DNA from: Sphingopyxis sp. H050
GTDB lineage: Bacteria; Pseudomonadota; Alphaproteobacteria; Sphingomonadales; Sphingomonadaceae
Length of the DNA stretch: 64,000 nucleotides
Assembly (NCBI RefSeq): GCF_001468265.1
Contig: NZ_LNRZ01000010.1
Span: 1 to 64,000, forward strand
Reading direction: 5' to 3'
In this document: in pieces, positions 20,030 to 29,309 of the stretch
Numbering within the stretch: position 1 is the first letter of the stretch
Layout of the letters: the number at the start of each line of letters is the position of its first letter
The notes under the pieces: model-generated
What the model was told of the DNA's origin: nothing
Seen by the model: the letters and a program-made list of their open reading frames with translations, nothing else
Database searches by the model: none
Position numbers and translations under genes: made by a program

Positions 20030-20979
20030 ACCGTGAAAAGCCGCCGCACCGCTTCGGGCGCCTCGCCAAGCAACTGGTGCGCGAGCGCCGCGGCATCGCC
20101 CTCGCCCGCGACCAGCACATGCCCCGCGACATGCTCGGCGCCATCCTCCGAATAGATTTCGGCGTCGAGCCGCAGCGAGCCATCCTCGCGCCAATGCGCG
20201 TGCGCGGCGATCGGCGAGCGGCAATCGCCGCCGAGCGCGGCCAGCAACGCCCGCTCGGCCGCCACCGCATGGTGCGTCGGCGCATGGTCGATCGCCTTCA
20301 GCAGCGCAAAGGTCGCGGCATCGTCGGCGCGGCATTCGATCCCGATCGCCCCCTGCGACGCCGCGGGCAGCAGCATATCGATCGCCTGCGCGGTCCCCAC
20401 CTCATTCATCCCCAGCCGGTCGAGCCCCGCGGCGGCGAGCAAGGTCGCGTCGACCTCGCCGTCGGCCAGCTTCGCCAGCCGCGTCTGGACATTGCCGCGC
20501 AGCAAGGTGGTCACCAGATCGGGGCGCAGCCTTTTCACCTGCGCCGCGCGGCGCGGGCTGCTGGTGCCGAGCCGCGCGCCGTGCGGCAGCTCGACGATGC
20601 TTGCTGTCTTGACGTCGCCGTGCACCACCAGCCGGTCGCACGGATCGGCGCGTTCGAGCATCGCACCCAGCGCAAAGCGCGCGTCGCGGATTGTCTCTAC
20701 GTCCTTCAAGCTGTGCACGGCGACATCGATGACGCCGGCATCGAGCGCCGCGTCGAGTTCGCGCGTCCACAGCGCCTTGCCGCCCACCTCGGCGAGCGCG
20801 CGGTCCTGGATCTTGTCGCCGGTCGCGGTCATCGGCACAATTTCAAGCGCTTCGGGCGCCAGCGCATGCGCCTTGGCCAGTGCGGCGGCGGCCATATGCG
20901 CCTGCGCCTGCGCCAGCGGCGAAGCGCGCGTGCCGATACGCAGCGGATTAGCGGATGTTGGAAGCGGAATCGAGGCCAT
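20026..20979 (-). CDS. hemC: Porphobilinogen deaminase (hydroxymethylbilane synthase)
   Basis: A 317-residue enzyme that polymerises four porphobilinogens. RIGTRASPLAQAQ near the N-terminus, AVHSLKDV (87-94), LGTSSPRRAAQ (138-148) and LLRGNVQTR (159-167) line the active site. C253 in GGDCRSP carries the dipyrromethane cofactor. It is the first gene of hemC-hemD-COG4223 and diverges from tsaD across 130 bp. Confidence 0.95.
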   Translation of the reverse strand: MASIPLPTSANPLRIGTRASPLAQAQAHMAAAALAKAHALAPEALEIVPMTATGDKIQDRALAEVGGKALWTRELDAALDAGVIDVAVHSLKDVETIRDARFALGAMLERADPCDRLVVHGDVKTASIVELPHGARLGTSSPRRAAQVKRLRPDLVTTLLRGNVQTRLAKLADGEVDATLLAAAGLDRLGMNEVGTAQAIDMLLPAASQGAIGIECRADDAATFALLKAIDHAPTHHAVAAERALLAALGGDCRSPIAAHAHWREDGSLRLDAEIYSEDGAEHVAGHVLVAGEGDAAALAHQLLGEAPEAVRRLFTV

Positions 20980-21109
20980 GCGCGCCTGCTAGGGCTTTGG
21001 GGAGGCAAAGGGAAGCGGGCCGATCGAGGGATGGATCCGGAAAGCTTCGCATGAACCAAATCCTCCTCCGCTTGCCCCCGGCCCCTCTGCGCGAGTATGG
21101 GCGCGATTC

Positions 21110-22144
21110 ATGCCCCTGATCCTCGGCCTCGAATCAAGCTGCGATGAAACCGCGGCGGCGCTCGTCGATAGCGAGCGGCGCGTGCTTGCGCACCGCGTCG
21201 CGGGGCAGGAAGCCGAGCATAAGCCCTATGGCGGCGTCGTTCCCGAGATCGCGGCGCGCGCGCATGTCGACCGGCTCGCGCCACTCGTCGAGGGCGTGCT
21301 TGCCGACGCAGGGCTGACGCTCGCCGACGTCGATGCGATCGCCGCGACCGCCGGGCCGGGCCTGATCGGCGGCGTGATGGTCGGGCTCGTCACCGGCAAG
21401 GCGCTCGCGCACGCCGCGAACAAGCCGCTGATCGCGGTCAACCATCTGGAGGGCCACGCGCTGAGCCCGCGGCTCACCGACGCCGCCCTCCAATTTCCCT
21501 ATCTGCTGCTGCTCGTCTCGGGCGGCCATTGCCAGTTGCTGCTCGTCGAGGGCGTCGGCGTCTATCGCCGCCTCGCCACCACGATCGACGACGCCGCGGG
21601 CGAGGCCTTCGACAAGACCGCCAAGCTGCTGGGCCTCGGCTATCCCGGCGGCCCCGCGGTCGAGCGCGCCGCGAAGGACGGCAACCCGCAGGCGGTGCCG
21701 CTGCCGCGCCCGCTCGTCGGCAGCGCCGAGCCCCATTTCTCCTTCGCGGGTCTCAAGAGCGCGGTCGCGCGCGCCGCGGCGTCGGGCGCGCATGGCGTTC
21801 CGGACCTCGCCGCCTCGTTCCAGCAGGCGGTAGTCGACTGCCTCGTCGACCGCAGCCGCATCGCACTCGCCGCCGTGCCGCAGGCAACCGCCTTCGTCGT
21901 CGCCGGCGGCGTAGCGGCGAACGGCGCGATCCGGTCGGCGCTCACCGGCCTTGCAAGCCGCTTCGACAAGCCCTTCGTCGCACCCCCGCTGTGGCTCTGT
22001 ACCGATAATGGCGCGATGATCGCCTGGGCAGGCGCCGAGCGCTTCGCCGCCGGCCTCACCGATCCGCTCGACACCGCGGCGCGCCCGCGCTGGCCGCTCG
22101 ATCCGGACGCCGAAGCTGTGCGTGGGGCCGGGGTGAAGGCATGA
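21110..22144 (+). CDS. tsaD: tRNA threonylcarbamoyladenosine transferase TsaD
   Basis: A 344-residue ASKHA-fold protein that, with TsaB and TsaE, transfers threonylcarbamoyl to A37 of ANN-reading tRNAs. [10 protein letters not shown] opens the protein. The metal site is formed by NHLEGHA (two histidines) and a late aspartate in CTDNGAM, and SGGHC and [10 protein letters not shown] are present. The next gene starts in its ATGA stop overlap. Confidence 0.95.
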   Translation: MPLILGLESSCDETAAALVDSERRVLAHRVAGQEAEHKPYGGVVPEIAARAHVDRLAPLVEGVLADAGLTLADVDAIAATAGPGLIGGVMVGLVTGKALAHAANKPLIAVNHLEGHALSPRLTDAALQFPYLLLLVSGGHCQLLLVEGVGVYRRLATTIDDAAGEAFDKTAKLLGLGYPGGPAVERAAKDGNPQAVPLPRPLVGSAEPHFSFAGLKSAVARAAASGAHGVPDLAASFQQAVVDCLVDRSRIALAAVPQATAFVVAGGVAANGAIRSALTGLASRFDKPFVAPPLWLCTDNGAMIAWAGAERFAAGLTDPLDTAARPRWPLDPDAEAVRGAGVKA

Positions 22145-23133
22145 CGTCATACTCGAATTTCGGCGTCGTCGGCGGCGGCGCATGGGGCACCGCTCTTGCG
22201 CAGATGCTTGCGGCCGATGGCGCGCCGGTGCGGCTCTGGGCGCGCGAGGACGAGGTGGTGGCGGCGATCAACAGCGCGCATCGCAACCCGCTGTTCCTGC
22301 CTGGCGCAACGCTTTCGCCCTCGCTGACCGCGACCGGCGATCTCGGCGATCTGACGGGCTGCGACGCGCTGCTCGTGGTTGTCCCCGTTCCCTTTCTGCG
22401 CGCCGTGCTCGCCGATCTGCCCGCGGGCGACGCGCCGCTGATTTTGTGCAACAAGGGCATGGAGGCCGAAAGCTTCGCCTTTCCGATCGACATCGCCAGA
22501 GCGGTCGCGCCCGACCGGCCGCTGGCGGTCCTGTCCGGCCCGACCTTTGCGCATGAAGTCGCCGCGGGGCTTCCCACCGCGATCACCCTGGCCGCCACCG
22601 ACGCGCAAACCGCCGAAGCCATCGCCGGGTCGCTCGCGCGGCCGCATTTCCGTCCCTATGTGTCGACCGACATGATCGGCGCCGAGGTCGGCGGCGCGGT
22701 GAAGAATATCCTCGCCATCGCGTGCGGGATCGTCGACGGCGCCGGGCTCGGGCTCAACGCCCGCGCCGCGCTCATCAGTCGCGGCTTCGCCGAAATGTCG
22801 CGTTTCGGCCTGTCGCGCGGCGCGCAGCCCGAGACGCTCGCAGGCCTTGCGGGCCTCGGCGACCTCGTCCTTACCTGCACCTCGTCGAACTCGCGCAATT
22901 TCGCCCTGGGCCAAGGCCTTGGCCGCGGCGAGGAGGCGTCGAAGCTGATGGCCGACCGCCGCACCGTTGCCGAAGGCGCGTTCAGCGCGCCGGTGATCGC
23001 CGCTGCGGCGCGCGCCGACGGTATCGACATGCCGATCACCGACGCCGTCGCGCGGCTCGTCGCGGGCGAGATCCGTGCGGTCGAGGCCATTCAGGCGCTG
23101 CTCAGCCGGCCGCTCAGACCAGAGGGCCGATGA
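22141..23133 (+). CDS. gpsA: Glycerol-3-phosphate dehydrogenase [NAD(P)+]
   Basis: A 330-residue cytosolic dehydrogenase making sn-glycerol 3-phosphate for phospholipids. The dinucleotide fold has [12 protein letters not shown] near residue 8. Other motifs are [34 protein letters not shown] with the catalytic lysine, and [14 protein letters not shown]. It overlaps tsaD by four bases, an arrangement common in proteobacteria. Confidence 0.95.
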   Translation: MTSYSNFGVVGGGAWGTALAQMLAADGAPVRLWAREDEVVAAINSAHRNPLFLPGATLSPSLTATGDLGDLTGCDALLVVVPVPFLRAVLADLPAGDAPLILCNKGMEAESFAFPIDIARAVAPDRPLAVLSGPTFAHEVAAGLPTAITLAATDAQTAEAIAGSLARPHFRPYVSTDMIGAEVGGAVKNILAIACGIVDGAGLGLNARAALISRGFAEMSRFGLSRGAQPETLAGLAGLGDLVLTCTSSNSRNFALGQGLGRGEEASKLMADRRTVAEGAFSAPVIAAAARADGIDMPITDAVARLVAGEIRAVEAIQALLSRPLRPEGR

Positions 23134-23278
23134 TCGCGTTCAAAGATTTGCCTGCCTCCTTCGCCCGCGCTAACTTGCTCGCCGGGGAAACAGCAAAGGG
23201 GCGCCAGGCTTGAGCCAGACGGACAGCGCGACCGCGCGCACCCCCGATTCCGCCAGCCCCGACTCCACTGGAGCTTCG

Positions 23279-24751
23279 ATGGCCGACGCGGATACCGCGG
23301 CGCTCGCCAAGGGCGGCCGCACCAATTTCTTCGGCTTCATCCTGCGCCTCGTCGCGCGCCTGCCCTTTCTCTATTTCGCCGGCCGCTGGTACGGGCCCGA
23401 GGCGGTCGGGCGTTTCGCCTTCGCGGTGCTCGTCATCGAACTCGTCGCGCAGCTCGCCACGCTGGGCCTCAAGCGCGGCCTCGCCGAGCAACTGAGCGCC
23501 CCCGATGCCAACCAGCGCACCGTCGTGTGGGACGGCATGTTCGTCGCCTTCGTCGCCTCGGCCGCCGGATCGCTGCTGCTCGCGCTGCTGCCGCAGCTGA
23601 TGTTCCCGTCGGGCGATATCGACAGCACCGACCGCTGGATGGCGCTGCTCGTCTTCGCGATCGCGGGCACCGACGTCGCGCTCGCCGCCTGCGCCTATCG
23701 CTTCGATGTGGGCGCGACGGTGCGCGCGCGCGCGGTCGTCGAACCCTGGGTGATCAGCATCGCCGCCGCCGGATTCTTCTTCGTGTCAAAGCGCGACGGG
23801 CTGATGCTCTCCTATGCCGCGGCGATGATCGGCGCCTTTCTGACCGCGCTGATCCCGATGATCCGCCACTATGGCGGCCCGCGCGGGTGGCAGCCGCATC
23901 CCGCGCACCTCGTCAAAGTTGCGCGGCGCAACGCGCCCCTCGCCGCCGCCGACGCGATCGAATGGGGGACGCGCCGCCTCGACCTCTTCATCCTCGGCCA
24001 GTTCACCTCGCCGGCGATCTACGGCATCTATTATATGGCGCAGCAGGTCGCCTCGCTGCCGCAGAAGCTGAAGACCAGTTTCGAACCGATCCTCGGCCCG
24101 GTGATCACGCGCAATCTCGCAGAGAACAAGCTTGCCGCCGTGGCGGCACAGGTTAGCCAGGTCGGCTTCTGGATCATCGCCGCGCAGGCGGGCATCGCCC
24201 TCGCGCTCGGCATCCCGGGTGAGGCGGTGATGGGCCTCGTCGGCCCGCAATTCGTCAGCGGCACCGGCGCGCTCGCTTTCCTGCTCGCCGCCGAGGTCGT
24301 CGCGGCGACCGCGGTCGTCAGCGAGGCTGCGCTCGTCTATGTCGCGCGCCACCGCAACCTGCTGATCAGCCTCGCGACCCTGGCGTTGCAGGCGATCCTC
24401 AGCGTCTCGCTCATCCTCGTGGCGAAATCGATGGGCCTCGACCCGATCTATTACGCTGTTGCGGTGGCGCTGGCGCTGATGCTGGCGCTCGGTTTCGCCT
24501 CGGTGGTGAAGGCCCGGCTGCTTGCGCATGTGCTGCAGGCGCCGGTCAACAGCCTGCGCTGGGCGCTCATCTGGGCGACCGCCGGGGCAGCGGTGCTCGG
24601 CTATGGCGCGACACGGCTGCCCGAATGGGCCGAGCTGCTGATCGGCGTTCCGCTGATCCTCGCCATTTACGCTTGGCTGATCTGGACCCGCGGCTTCGGC
24701 CCCGCCGATCGGGCGCTGTTCAAGAAGCACCCGGAATCGGCGGAAGCCTAG
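23279..24751 (+). CDS. Polysaccharide/lipopolysaccharide flippase-like protein
   Basis: A 490-residue membrane protein of the MATE/MOP flippase superfamily (Wzx/RfbX type), with about 12-14 hydrophobic segments and short loops. Such proteins flip undecaprenyl-linked oligosaccharides to the periplasmic side. ATG 23279 is preferred because GGAG lies five bases upstream; a TTG at 23210 would add 23 polar residues. It stands alone, 76 bp or more after gpsA, with no glycosyltransferase neighbours, so which glycan it serves is unknown. Confidence 0.8.
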   Translation: MADADTAALAKGGRTNFFGFILRLVARLPFLYFAGRWYGPEAVGRFAFAVLVIELVAQLATLGLKRGLAEQLSAPDANQRTVVWDGMFVAFVASAAGSLLLALLPQLMFPSGDIDSTDRWMALLVFAIAGTDVALAACAYRFDVGATVRARAVVEPWVISIAAAGFFFVSKRDGLMLSYAAAMIGAFLTALIPMIRHYGGPRGWQPHPAHLVKVARRNAPLAAADAIEWGTRRLDLFILGQFTSPAIYGIYYMAQQVASLPQKLKTSFEPILGPVITRNLAENKLAAVAAQVSQVGFWIIAAQAGIALALGIPGEAVMGLVGPQFVSGTGALAFLLAAEVVAATAVVSEAALVYVARHRNLLISLATLALQAILSVSLILVAKSMGLDPIYYAVAVALALMLALGFASVVKARLLAHVLQAPVNSLRWALIWATAGAAVLGYGATRLPEWAELLIGVPLILAIYAWLIWTRGFGPADRALFKKHPESAEA

Positions 24752-24754
24752 AGC

Positions 24755-25012
24755 CTATTCGACGGCCTTTTGCGCCGCGTCGCCGACATTTTCGGCGGCG
24801 TTGCCGACCTTCTGCGCCGCCTCGGCGATCGCGCCGCTCTCGGTTTTCTCGTTCGCGAGGAACTGAAAGCCGAAAAAGGCGGCGACCGCGAGCGCGACGA
24901 GGACGATCAGGCCAACGCCCAGCCCGCCGCCACGGCGCGGTTCGCGGTCGATGACAGTGGTTGTGTGCGTCGTCCCGTCGGGATCGCGCGTCGTGTGGAT
25001 TTCGTCGGTCAT
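24755..25012 (-). CDS. Small single-span membrane protein, unknown function
   Basis: An 85-residue protein not recognised by name. A polar, threonine-rich 28-residue N-terminus precedes one membrane helix (about 32-52). The C-terminal 30 residues are a regular amphipathic helix built from AEAAQKVGNAAENVGDAAQ, reminiscent of late-embryogenesis-type repeats. The ribosome binding site GGGAGG lies six bases before the start and touches an 8-bp hairpin at 25023-25046. It converges with the flippase gene, leaving only three bases between stops. Confidence 0.65.
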   Translation of the reverse strand: MTDEIHTTRDPDGTTHTTTVIDREPRRGGGLGVGLIVLVALAVAAFFGFQFLANEKTESGAIAEAAQKVGNAAENVGDAAQKAVE

Positions 25013-25022
25013 GAGAAGCCTC

Positions 25023-25046
25023 CCTATGCCTGTGATGGGGCATAGG
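25023..25046 (-). promoter_or_regulatory. Hairpin at the Shine-Dalgarno of the 85-residue gene
   Basis: CCTATGCC (25023-25030) and GGCATAGG (25039-25046) are perfect inverted copies with an 8-base loop. In the minus-strand transcript the end of the stem supplies the first Gs of the AGGGAGG ribosome binding site. It could modulate translation, or be the tail of the kinase transcript upstream; no U-run follows. Confidence 0.35.
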
Positions 25047-25070
25047 ACGCTTCAGCGTGGCAATAGGTTC

Positions 25071-26069
25071 CTATGCCAGCCGTTCGGCAACCTTCGCCTT
25101 GAGGTCGACCTGCGCGCGCGGGCCGACCTGCGCGATGATTTCGCGCGCGCACACCGCGCCCATCGTCAGGCAATCCCTGATCGGGCGGCCCTCGGCGAGG
25201 CCCGACAGGAACCCTGCGGCGAACAGGTCGCCCGCGCCCGTCGTGTCGACGACGGTCTCGATCGGCTCCGCGCCGACTTCGGTCCGCTCGCCGCCCTGCA
25301 GCGCGATCGCGCCGTCCGCGCCGCGCGTGACGACCAGCAGCGGCACCTGCGGGGCGACCTTCGCGACCGCGGCCTCGAAATCCTCGGTCTCGGCGAGCGC
25401 GCAGATCTCGACCTCGTTCGCGAACAGGATGTCGAACAGCCCCTCGGCGATCAGCGTGCGGAAATCGGCGCCGTGGCGGTCGATGATGAAGGCGTCCGAA
25501 AGCGTGAAGGCGACCTTGCGCCCCGCCGCGCGCGACACGTCGATCGCGCGGCGCATCGCCGCGCGCGACAGCTCCGGATCCCACAAATAGCCTTCGAGAT
25601 AGAGGATCTCCGAATCGGCGATCCACGCCTCGTCGATCATCGCCTGTTCGAGCAGGTGGCTCGCGCCGAGGAAGGTGTTCATCGTCCGCTGCCCGTCGGG
25701 AGTGACGAGGATCAGGCAGCGCGCGGTCGGCGCGCCTTCCTTGAGCGCCGGGGTCTCGTATGCGACGCCGAGCGCGCGCAGATCGTGGGTGAAGACATGG
25801 CCGAGCTGGTCGTCGGCGACCTGCCCGATGAAGGCGCAGCGTTCGCCGAGCGCCGCCATGCCCGCCAGCGTGTTCGCGGCGCTGCCCCCCGAAACCTCGA
25901 TCGCCGGGCCCATCGCCGCATAGAGCCGGGTCGCCTCGTCGGCGTCGATCAACCGCATCGACCCCTTGGTCAGGCCCTCGGCCTCGATCAGCGCGTCGTC
26001 GGCGCGGGCAAGAACGTCGACGATGGCATTGCCGATGGCGACGACGTCGAAACGGGCGGTGGAGGCCAT
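25071..26069 (-). CDS. PfkB-family sugar/adenosine kinase
   Basis: A 332-residue ribokinase-fold enzyme. The opening AIGNAIVDVL and the glycine-rich SGGSAANTLAG substrate loop (about 52-62) are those of the adenosine-kinase-like subgroup. The anion hole and catalytic base are in DTTGAGD, with D281 as the base. Phosphorylation of adenosine is the likely reaction, but other nucleosides or sugars are possible. The start at 26069 is divergent from the EI24-like gene at 26182. Confidence 0.85.
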   Translation of the reverse strand: MASTARFDVVAIGNAIVDVLARADDALIEAEGLTKGSMRLIDADEATRLYAAMGPAIEVSGGSAANTLAGMAALGERCAFIGQVADDQLGHVFTHDLRALGVAYETPALKEGAPTARCLILVTPDGQRTMNTFLGASHLLEQAMIDEAWIADSEILYLEGYLWDPELSRAAMRRAIDVSRAAGRKVAFTLSDAFIIDRHGADFRTLIAEGLFDILFANEVEICALAETEDFEAAVAKVAPQVPLLVVTRGADGAIALQGGERTEVGAEPIETVVDTTGAGDLFAAGFLSGLAEGRPIRDCLTMGAVCAREIIAQVGPRAQVDLKAKVAERLA

Positions 26070-26181
26070 GATTAATCCTGTGCTGGATGGGAAAAAGCTG
26101 CGCGGGCCTTTAGGGGGGCGGGCGCGCCAAGGCAAGCGCGCGTGCTTGACGCGCGCGGTACGCCCGCGCAACCCTGGCCGC

Positions 26182-26862
26182 ATGTACCGCGCCATCCACG
26201 CTTTCCTGCTTGCGCTCAGGGACTTGCCGAGCCCGCGCGTGCTGCGCGTCCTTGTGCAAAGCCTGGTGCTGACGCTGCTGCTCTTCGTCGCCGCGGGCGC
26301 CGCGATCGTCTTCGGCGCGCGCTGGGCGCTCGATCACTGGCAGTGGCTGAGCGGCCCGTGGCTCGACACCGCCGGGCTGCTGATAGTCCTCGTCCTGATC
26401 GCCGGCAGCTGGCTGCTCTTTCGCGCGGTCGCGATCGTCGTCGTCGGCCTGTTCGCCGACGCGATCGTCGCCGATGTCGAGGGGCGCCATTATCCGGCCG
26501 CCGCAAGCCGCGCCGTCGATGTCGGCTGGCGGCAGAATATTGCGCTTGCCCTCGCCTCACTCGGCCGGCTCATCGGCGGCAATCTGCTCGCGCTGCCCGT
26601 CTATCTGCTGCTCCTGATCACGGGTATCGGCACGCCGCTCTTCGCGCTGTTCGTCAATGCGCTGCTGCTCGGCCGCGATCTCGAGGCGATGGTGCTCGCG
26701 CGCCATCCCGACCGGCCGCGCTTCGACCGGCCGGCGCGCTGGTCGCTCGGCTTGCTGTCCGCCGCAAGCTTTGTGGTGCCCGTCGCCAATTTGTTGGCCC
26801 CGATCCTCGGCGCCGCTATGGCCGTCCATCTTTTGCACCTGCGGGATAGGGATCGGTCATGA
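26182..26862 (+). CDS. EI24/CysZ-like membrane protein
   Basis: A 226-residue polytopic protein with four to five membrane spans and the amphipathic starting helix common to the EI24 domain (AIHAFLLALRDLPSPRVL). The region YLLLLITGIGTPLFALFVNALLLGRDLEAMV is the conserved family core. EI24/CysZ proteins include sulfate permeases, but most alphaproteobacterial members are uncharacterised. It overlaps the following lipoprotein gene by four bases. Confidence 0.75.
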   Translation: MYRAIHAFLLALRDLPSPRVLRVLVQSLVLTLLLFVAAGAAIVFGARWALDHWQWLSGPWLDTAGLLIVLVLIAGSWLLFRAVAIVVVGLFADAIVADVEGRHYPAAASRAVDVGWRQNIALALASLGRLIGGNLLALPVYLLLLITGIGTPLFALFVNALLLGRDLEAMVLARHPDRPRFDRPARWSLGLLSAASFVVPVANLLAPILGAAMAVHLLHLRDRDRS

Positions 26863-27236
26863 AAATCAACGCGCTTCTGGGCCTGGCGGCCTCGACGCTG
26901 CTGCTTGCGGGCTGCGCCAGCTCGGCGACGATCCCGCGCCCCAGTCCGCCTGTCGCGACGCCCCGCCCGCCCTCGACCCCGCCGCGCATAACGCAGACCA
27001 ACAGCCTCGTCGGCCAGCGCGCCAACGCCGCGCTGTCGCTCTTCGGCAAGCCGCGGCTCGACGTCGCCGAAGGCGCCGGCCGCAAGCTGCAGTTCGCAGG
27101 AACCGCCTGTATCCTGGACATTTATTATTACGCGCCCAAGGCCGGCGCCGATCCGATCGCGACCCACGTCGATGCCCGCACGCCGGACGGTCGCGATGCC
27201 AATGTCGACAGCTGCGTGAACGCGCTCCGGCGCTGA
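26859..27236 (+). CDS. Small lipoprotein, unknown function
   Basis: A 125-residue precursor with a typical lipoprotein signal: KIN, a hydrophobic stretch and the lipobox LLAGC with the cysteine at residue 19. A 25-residue proline-rich linker follows, then a compact domain with two cysteines (TACILD and DSCVNAL) that may pair. The sequence ALSLFGKPRLDVAEG resembles SmpA/BamE-type short repeats, but only loosely. It is translationally coupled to the EI24-like gene and ends two bases before the convergent queG stop. Confidence 0.7.
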   Translation: MKINALLGLAASTLLLAGCASSATIPRPSPPVATPRPPSTPPRITQTNSLVGQRANAALSLFGKPRLDVAEGAGRKLQFAGTACILDIYYYAPKAGADPIATHVDARTPDGRDANVDSCVNALRR

Positions 27237-27238
27237 CG

Positions 27239-28309
27239 TCATGCCGCCAGTTCGGCGAGCGCCCATGCCGCCGCCTCGGCGACCATATCGGACTCGTCCC
27301 CGGTCAGCACCTCAAGCCGCGCCCGGAACCGCGCATCGCCGCTGTTCCCCGCCGCGATCGCCGCATTGCGCACCATCCGGTTGCGTCCGATCCGCTTGAT
27401 CGGCGAGCCTGCGAAGACCTGCCGGAACCCCGCGTCGTCGAGCGCAAGCAGGTCGGCGAGCGAAGGCGCGGCGAGCTCGGCGCGCGGCAGAAAGGCCTTG
27501 TGCCGCGCCGCGGCGTCGGCGAATTTGTTCCACGGGCACACCGACAGGCAGTCGTCGCAGCCATAGATGCGGTTGCCGAGCCCCCGGCGGAGCTCGAGCG
27601 GGATCGGCCCGTCATGCTCGATCGTGAGGTAGGAGATGCAGCGCCGCGCATCGAGCCGGTAGGGCGCCGGAAACGCATCGGTCGGGCACGCGTCCTGACA
27701 AGCGGTGCAACTGCCGCACCGGTCGCGCCCCGGCAGCGATGGTGCGAGATCGAGCGTCGTGTAGATCGCGCCCAGGAACAGCCAGCTGCCATGTTCGCGG
27801 CTGACCAGGTTGGTGTGCTTGCCCTGCCAGCCCAACCCGGCGGCCGCCGACAGCGGCTTTTCCATCACTGGCGCGGTATCGACGAACACCTTGACCTGCG
27901 TCTCCTCCACCTCGGCGACGAGCCAGCGCGCGACGGCTTTCAGCGCTTTCTTCACGACGTCATGATAGTCGGCGCCCTGCGCATAGACCGAGATCCGGCC
28001 GCGGTCGGATACGTCGGCCAGCGCCAGCGGATCGGCCGCGGGCGCATAGCTCATGCCGAGCGCGACCACCGACTTCACCTCGGGCCATAGCCCCTGCGGC
28101 GACCCGCGCTGGCCGGCGCGGCTTTCCATCCAGATCATGTCGCCGTGCCGTCCTTCGGCGAGCCACTGGTTCAGCCGCGCCGCGCTTTCGGGCGCGGCAT
28201 CGGCGCGCGCGATCCCGAATGCGACGAAGCCGTGGCCCCGCGCAACGTCGGCGAGTCTTTGTTCGAGCGCGGGCAAGGCTTCGGCAACCATTCGCGCTCT
28301 ATACGGCAT
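27239..28309 (-). CDS. queG: Epoxyqueuosine reductase
   Basis: A 356-residue cobalamin-dependent iron-sulfur enzyme that makes the last reduction in queuosine synthesis in tRNA. Two 4Fe-4S clusters are held by [12 protein letters not shown] and [13 protein letters not shown]. The conserved cobalamin-domain segment [12 protein letters not shown] and a C-terminal HEAT-like repeat tail are present. The start at 28309 has GGGAGAG just upstream; ATG 28291 is also possible. No other queuosine gene is nearby. Confidence 0.93.
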   Translation of the reverse strand: MPYRARMVAEALPALEQRLADVARGHGFVAFGIARADAAPESAARLNQWLAEGRHGDMIWMESRAGQRGSPQGLWPEVKSVVALGMSYAPAADPLALADVSDRGRISVYAQGADYHDVVKKALKAVARWLVAEVEETQVKVFVDTAPVMEKPLSAAAGLGWQGKHTNLVSREHGSWLFLGAIYTTLDLAPSLPGRDRCGSCTACQDACPTDAFPAPYRLDARRCISYLTIEHDGPIPLELRRGLGNRIYGCDDCLSVCPWNKFADAAARHKAFLPRAELAAPSLADLLALDDAGFRQVFAGSPIKRIGRNRMVRNAAIAAGNSGDARFRARLEVLTGDESDMVAEAAAWALAELAA

Positions 28310-28358
28310 GGACTCTCCCGTGCCATAGTCGCGCGAAATCTTGTTCAGGGACCGACAC

Positions 28359-29309
28359 TTGACCGAACTCGCCGTCGAGGCCACCGGCCTCACCAAATAT
28401 TTCGAGGCCTTTCAGGCGGTCGATCATGTGACCCTGAAGGTGCCCGCAGGCAGCATCTATGGCGTCCTCGGCCCCAATGGCGCCGGCAAGACCACCAGCC
28501 TGCGCATGACGCTCGGCATTATCGATCCCGACGAGGGCACGAGCCGGTTGCTCGGCGGCCACAAGCCGCAAGCGGTGCGCCACCGCATCGGCTATCTTCC
28601 CGAAGAACGCGGGCTCTATCCCGGCATGAAAGCGCGCGAGGCGATCGCCTTCATGGGCGCGCTGCGCGGCCTCGACTGGAGCGAAGGCCGCCGCCGCGCC
28701 GCGACCTTCATGACCGAGCTCGGGCTCGAACGCGTGATCGACGAGAAAATCCGCAAGATGTCGAAGGGCATGGCGCAGATGGTCCAGCTGATCGGCTCGA
28801 TCGTCCACGCCCCCGACCTCATCGTCCTCGACGAGCCCTTCTCGGGGCTCGATCCGGTCAATCAGGAACGGCTCGAAATGCTCGTCCGGCGCGAGCGCGA
28901 CCGCGGCGCGACGATCCTCTTCTCGACCCATGTCATGGCGCACGCCGAGCGCCTCTGCGACCGGCTCGCGATCATCGCCCGCTCGCAACGCCGATTCGAG
29001 GGCACCGTCGACGAAGCGCGCGCGCTGCTGCCGATGCAGGTGCGCTATACGCCCCGCGAGCAGGGCGAGGCGGTGGCGGCGCTGCTCCCCGCGGGCGCCG
29101 AGCACAAGGGCGAAGCCTGGCATTTCGCCATAGAAGAGAATGACGTCGAGCCGCTGCTCGCGCGCATCACCGCGAGCGGGCATGGCGTCGCGGGCCTGTC
29201 GATCGCGCGCCCCGCGCTCCACGACGCCTTCGTCCATATCGTGCGCCAGGTCGACGCCGGGTTCGACGCCACGCCCCAAGCCGATGCAGTCGAGGAGGCC
29301 GCGGCATGA
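28359..29309 (+). CDS. ABC exporter ATP-binding protein (NatA-like)
   Basis: A 316-residue ABC ATPase. Walker A GPNGAGKT lies near residue 39, the signature is degenerate (KMSKGMAQ), Walker B is [12 protein letters not shown] and the switch histidine is in STHVM. A 90-residue C-terminal extension is typical of NatA-type and drug/sodium exporters. TTG 28359 follows AGGGA by about eight bases. The permease starts within its stop (ATGA), forming a two-gene exporter. The substrate is unknown; sodium is only the precedent from NatAB. Confidence 0.85.
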   Translation: MTELAVEATGLTKYFEAFQAVDHVTLKVPAGSIYGVLGPNGAGKTTSLRMTLGIIDPDEGTSRLLGGHKPQAVRHRIGYLPEERGLYPGMKAREAIAFMGALRGLDWSEGRRRAATFMTELGLERVIDEKIRKMSKGMAQMVQLIGSIVHAPDLIVLDEPFSGLDPVNQERLEMLVRRERDRGATILFSTHVMAHAERLCDRLAIIARSQRRFEGTVDEARALLPMQVRYTPREQGEAVAALLPAGAEHKGEAWHFAIEENDVEPLLARITASGHGVAGLSIARPALHDAFVHIVRQVDAGFDATPQADAVEEAAA

